Shown here: positions 6,452 through 8,109 of the stretch, piece after piece
Position numbering within the stretch: position 1 is the stretch's first letter
How the letters are laid out: every line of letters begins with the position of its first letter
Source: 1162T-S-0a-05 sp050299435
Lineage (GTDB): Bacteria > Pseudomonadota > Gammaproteobacteria > Pseudomonadales > Cellvibrionaceae
Assembly: GCA_050299435.1 (NCBI GenBank)
Contig: JBNKVX010000116.1
Coordinates: 1 to 8,109 of the forward strand
DNA length: 8,109 bases
Reading direction: 5' to 3'
The notes under the pieces: generated by a model
The model's database searches: none
What the model was told of the DNA's origin: nothing
The model's input: the letters and a program-made list of their open reading frames with translations, nothing else
Translations under genes and position numbers: made by a program

Positions 6452-7350
6452 GTTTCTTTCGTTCACGATTTACGAATTGTTATTTATTCGCAAGTTTTTT
6501 AAGTTGTTTTTTGTTTTTTAGCTTGCCAGTTCAGGCCGGCGAGCGCTGCGTAATAGATTTTCAAGATCGAAAAGTTTGCATGCAAAAAGCAGCAAAGCGA
6601 ATTATCGCACTTTCTCCACATATTACTGAAAATTTATTTTCCATTGGTGCAGGACAATCGATTGTTGCAACGGTTGATTTCGCAGACTTCCCCGAAGCAG
6701 CAAAATCTATCTCTCGCGTCGGCGGTTACAACATCAGCAGTATAGAGAATATCATTGCGCTGCAACCTGATTTAGTCGTTTTTTGGGGTAGTGGCAATTC
6801 CCAAAAAGTGTTAAATCAATTATTGCAATTGGACATCACCGTTTACATTGATGAACCACAGGCGATTACAGATGTAGCAAAGTCGCTTCAGGATCTGGGT
6901 ATTTTAAGCGGTCAGGAAGATCTCGCACAAAAACAGGCTCAAGCGTTTCTCGATCATTTACAAACGCTGAAACACCGTTACCAAAATTCCAAAACAGTCA
7001 CAGTATTTTATCAAATCTGGGATGACCCCTTGCAAACGCTAAACGGTACTCATATTACTTCAAATTTAATTGAACTTTGTGGTGGAATAAATATTTTCGC
7101 AGAGGCAAGCTCAATAGCACCGGTGGTCAGCAAAGAAGCCATTTTTGAATTAGACCCCGATGTGATTCTTGCAAGTGGTGTAAGAGATGAACGACCCAGG
7201 TGGTTGGACGATTGGTTGGCCTACCCACAACTCAAGGCAGTAAAAAACAAACGCTTACTTTTAATTTCCGCAGATTTAAGTCAACGACATACTTTGCGGA
7301 TATTGGATGGTGCACAGCAAATTTGTTCTATGTTGCAGCCTAAGGTTTAA
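6448..7350 (+). CDS. btuF: periplasmic cobalamin-binding protein BtuF
   Basis: This 300-residue binding protein captures cobalamin in the periplasm and delivers it to BtuC/BtuD. A signal peptide spans residues 1-30 (basic start, long hydrophobic core, likely cut after V-Q-A), and there is no lipobox cysteine at the cut. The mature part is a class III (BtuF/FhuD-like) fold with I-I-A-L-S-P-H-I-T-E (52-61) and I-I-A-L-Q-P-D-L-V (102-110). By hand alignment with E. coli BtuF, E100 and E230 match the two glutamates that bridge to BtuC arginines, and C211 and C293 match its disulfide. C34 and C44 form an additional N-terminal pair. Y94 replaces one cobalamin-site tryptophan (E. coli W in V-S-T-W), and the later D-W-F tryptophan is absent. 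Start and previous stop share ATGA (6448-6451). The TAA overlaps the convergent cyclase stop, and no terminator is visible after it. Confidence 0.93.
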   Translation: MSFFRSRFTNCYLFASFLSCFLFFSLPVQAGERCVIDFQDRKVCMQKAAKRIIALSPHITENLFSIGAGQSIVATVDFADFPEAAKSISRVGGYNISSIENIIALQPDLVVFWGSGNSQKVLNQLLQLDITVYIDEPQAITDVAKSLQDLGILSGQEDLAQKQAQAFLDHLQTLKHRYQNSKTVTVFYQIWDDPLQTLNGTHITSNLIELCGGINIFAEASSIAPVVSKEAIFELDPDVILASGVRDERPRWLDDWLAYPQLKAVKNKRLLLISADLSQRHTLRILDGAQQICSMLQPKV

Positions 7351-8109
7351 ATATCTGTGCGCAAGAGTTCAACGGAATAACACTCCACCATATCGCCGGC
7401 CTTTTTAGTTCCAATAGCTTTGTTGAGCTTTATATTACGCGGTTTGAAATTAAATATTCCCTTGTAATCGGTGTAGTGACGTACTTTGGCTGTGGCTAAT
7501 ACTTCCCCTGGCGAGGAGACGGATTCGAGACGGGCCGCCATGCTCACCGCTGTCCCTTCCAGGTCAGAAATATCAGTCACTTCATTGTGTACCACTGCAA
7601 CTTCTCCCAGTTCCACACCGATGCGTACTTCAAAGCCCGCGCCATAGAGAACGCGACTCATCATACAGGCACAAGACAGTCCTGCCGTCGCATTGCGAAA
7701 GGTTACCCGTAGGGAGTCACCTTCCATATTAGGAAACCCTGCCTGCCATTTGTTGAGTATGGGTTTCAATAAGCCGCGAAAAAGCGCTAGTTTTTCAGAC
7801 ATTTCACTGCCTTTCCAAGAAGTGAAGCCTTTCAAATCCATAAATACAACAGTGAGATTACGAATTTGTTCGCGCTCATGTTCCGCCGCCAATTCCAAAA
7901 AGCGCGGCCAGAAATGATCTTTCACTCCCGCAACGGCTTCTTTTAACTCCTTTTGCAAATCTGAATTATTGCGCATCGCCAATTGCGCAAGCTGTATTCG
8001 GGTAGCTTCGTCTTCTAATTCCTGCTTCACTTCAGATGGATTATGACGACCGGTTTCTTCAACAACAATGCTCACAAGTGCGCCGCCAGCGACATCAGTA
8101 ATGGATTTC
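7347..8109 (-). CDS. class III adenylate/guanylate cyclase-domain protein (start probably beyond window)
   Basis: The frame reads leftward to a TAA at 7349-7347. A GTG at 8075-8073 would give 242 residues, but it lacks a convincing Shine-Dalgarno and the frame stays open to the edge. A start just beyond 8109 is plausible, because base 8109 is the last base of an unseen codon followed by K-S-I-T-D-V-A-G-G-A-L. Numbering from the GTG: residues 12-70 are charged and helical, perhaps a coiled coil, and the cyclase homology domain covers about 72-235. Metal-binding aspartates appear as D80 (V-V-F-M-D-L-K-G-F) and D120 (M-E-G-D-S-L). D171 and R182 match the base-contacting aspartate and transition-state arginine. 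N116 replaces the usual base-selecting lysine and S178 the transition-state asparagine. The product could be cAMP, cGMP or none. The gene is convergent with btuF and probably unrelated to B12 uptake. Confidence 0.85.
   Translation of the reverse strand, partial: KSITDVAGGALVSIVVEETGRHNPSEVKQELEDEATRIQLAQLAMRNNSDLQKELKEAVAGVKDHFWPRFLELAAEHEREQIRNLTVVFMDLKGFTSWKGSEMSEKLALFRGLLKPILNKWQAGFPNMEGDSLRVTFRNATAGLSCACMMSRVLYGAGFEVRIGVELGEVAVVHNEVTDISDLEGTAVSMAARLESVSSPGEVLATAKVRHYTDYKGIFNFKPRNIKLNKAIGTKKAGDMVECYSVELLRTDI

Noticed and set aside
7693..7917. Plus-strand ORF of 74 residues opposite the cyclase gene
   Set aside because: It is antisense to the conserved cyclase core, and its composition reflects the opposite strand's codons. 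It is a shadow ORF.

Overview
The window reads as an ordinary chromosomal segment of a gammaproteobacterium. The evidence is AT-leaning base composition, a BtuB-type outer-membrane receptor (so a Gram-negative envelope), gammaproteobacterial-style BtuCDF and CobO/BtuR proteins, and a cobalamin riboswitch with a typical B12 box. A marine or Cellvibrio-like lineage is only a guess. I see no insertion sequence, integrase, tRNA, CRISPR array or other sign of recent mobility.

Layout, left to right. (1) 1-657, plus strand: the C-terminal end of a TPR-repeat protein cut by the window edge. (2) 859-1623: an integral-membrane methyltransferase closely resembling MddA, which methylates methanethiol to dimethyl sulfide. 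It is followed after 27 nt by an unlisted 42-residue membrane microprotein gene (1651-1779) and a clear intrinsic terminator (1814-1841), which closes this bicistronic unit. (3) 1930-7350: a complete vitamin B12 acquisition operon. A sigma70-like promoter (1930-1958) starts transcription just before a cobalamin riboswitch (about 1967-2121) and its expression platform (to 2203). Five tightly packed genes follow: btuB (outer-membrane receptor), cobO/btuR (corrinoid adenosyltransferase), btuC (permease), btuD (ATPase) and btuF (periplasmic binding protein). (4) 7347-8109, minus strand: a class III nucleotide cyclase-like gene running off the right edge. Its stop codon overlaps the btuF stop codon.

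How the genes work together. BtuB, energised by TonB, brings cobalamin into the periplasm. BtuF binds it and delivers it to the BtuC/BtuD importer, and CobO/BtuR adenosylates the imported corrinoid. The product, adenosylcobalamin, is the likely ligand of the leader riboswitch, so the operon should shut itself down when the cofactor is plentiful. Hand folding gives a 6-bp L5-L13 kissing interaction and a separate hairpin that buries the btuB Shine-Dalgarno sequence, which points to control of translation initiation.

I did not find a previously undescribed multi-gene system here. The items most worth a second look are the mddA-linked membrane microprotein, the riboswitch platform, the cyclase with substituted active-site residues, a cysteine pair and acidic loop in BtuB, and the stop-codon overlap between btuF and the cyclase.
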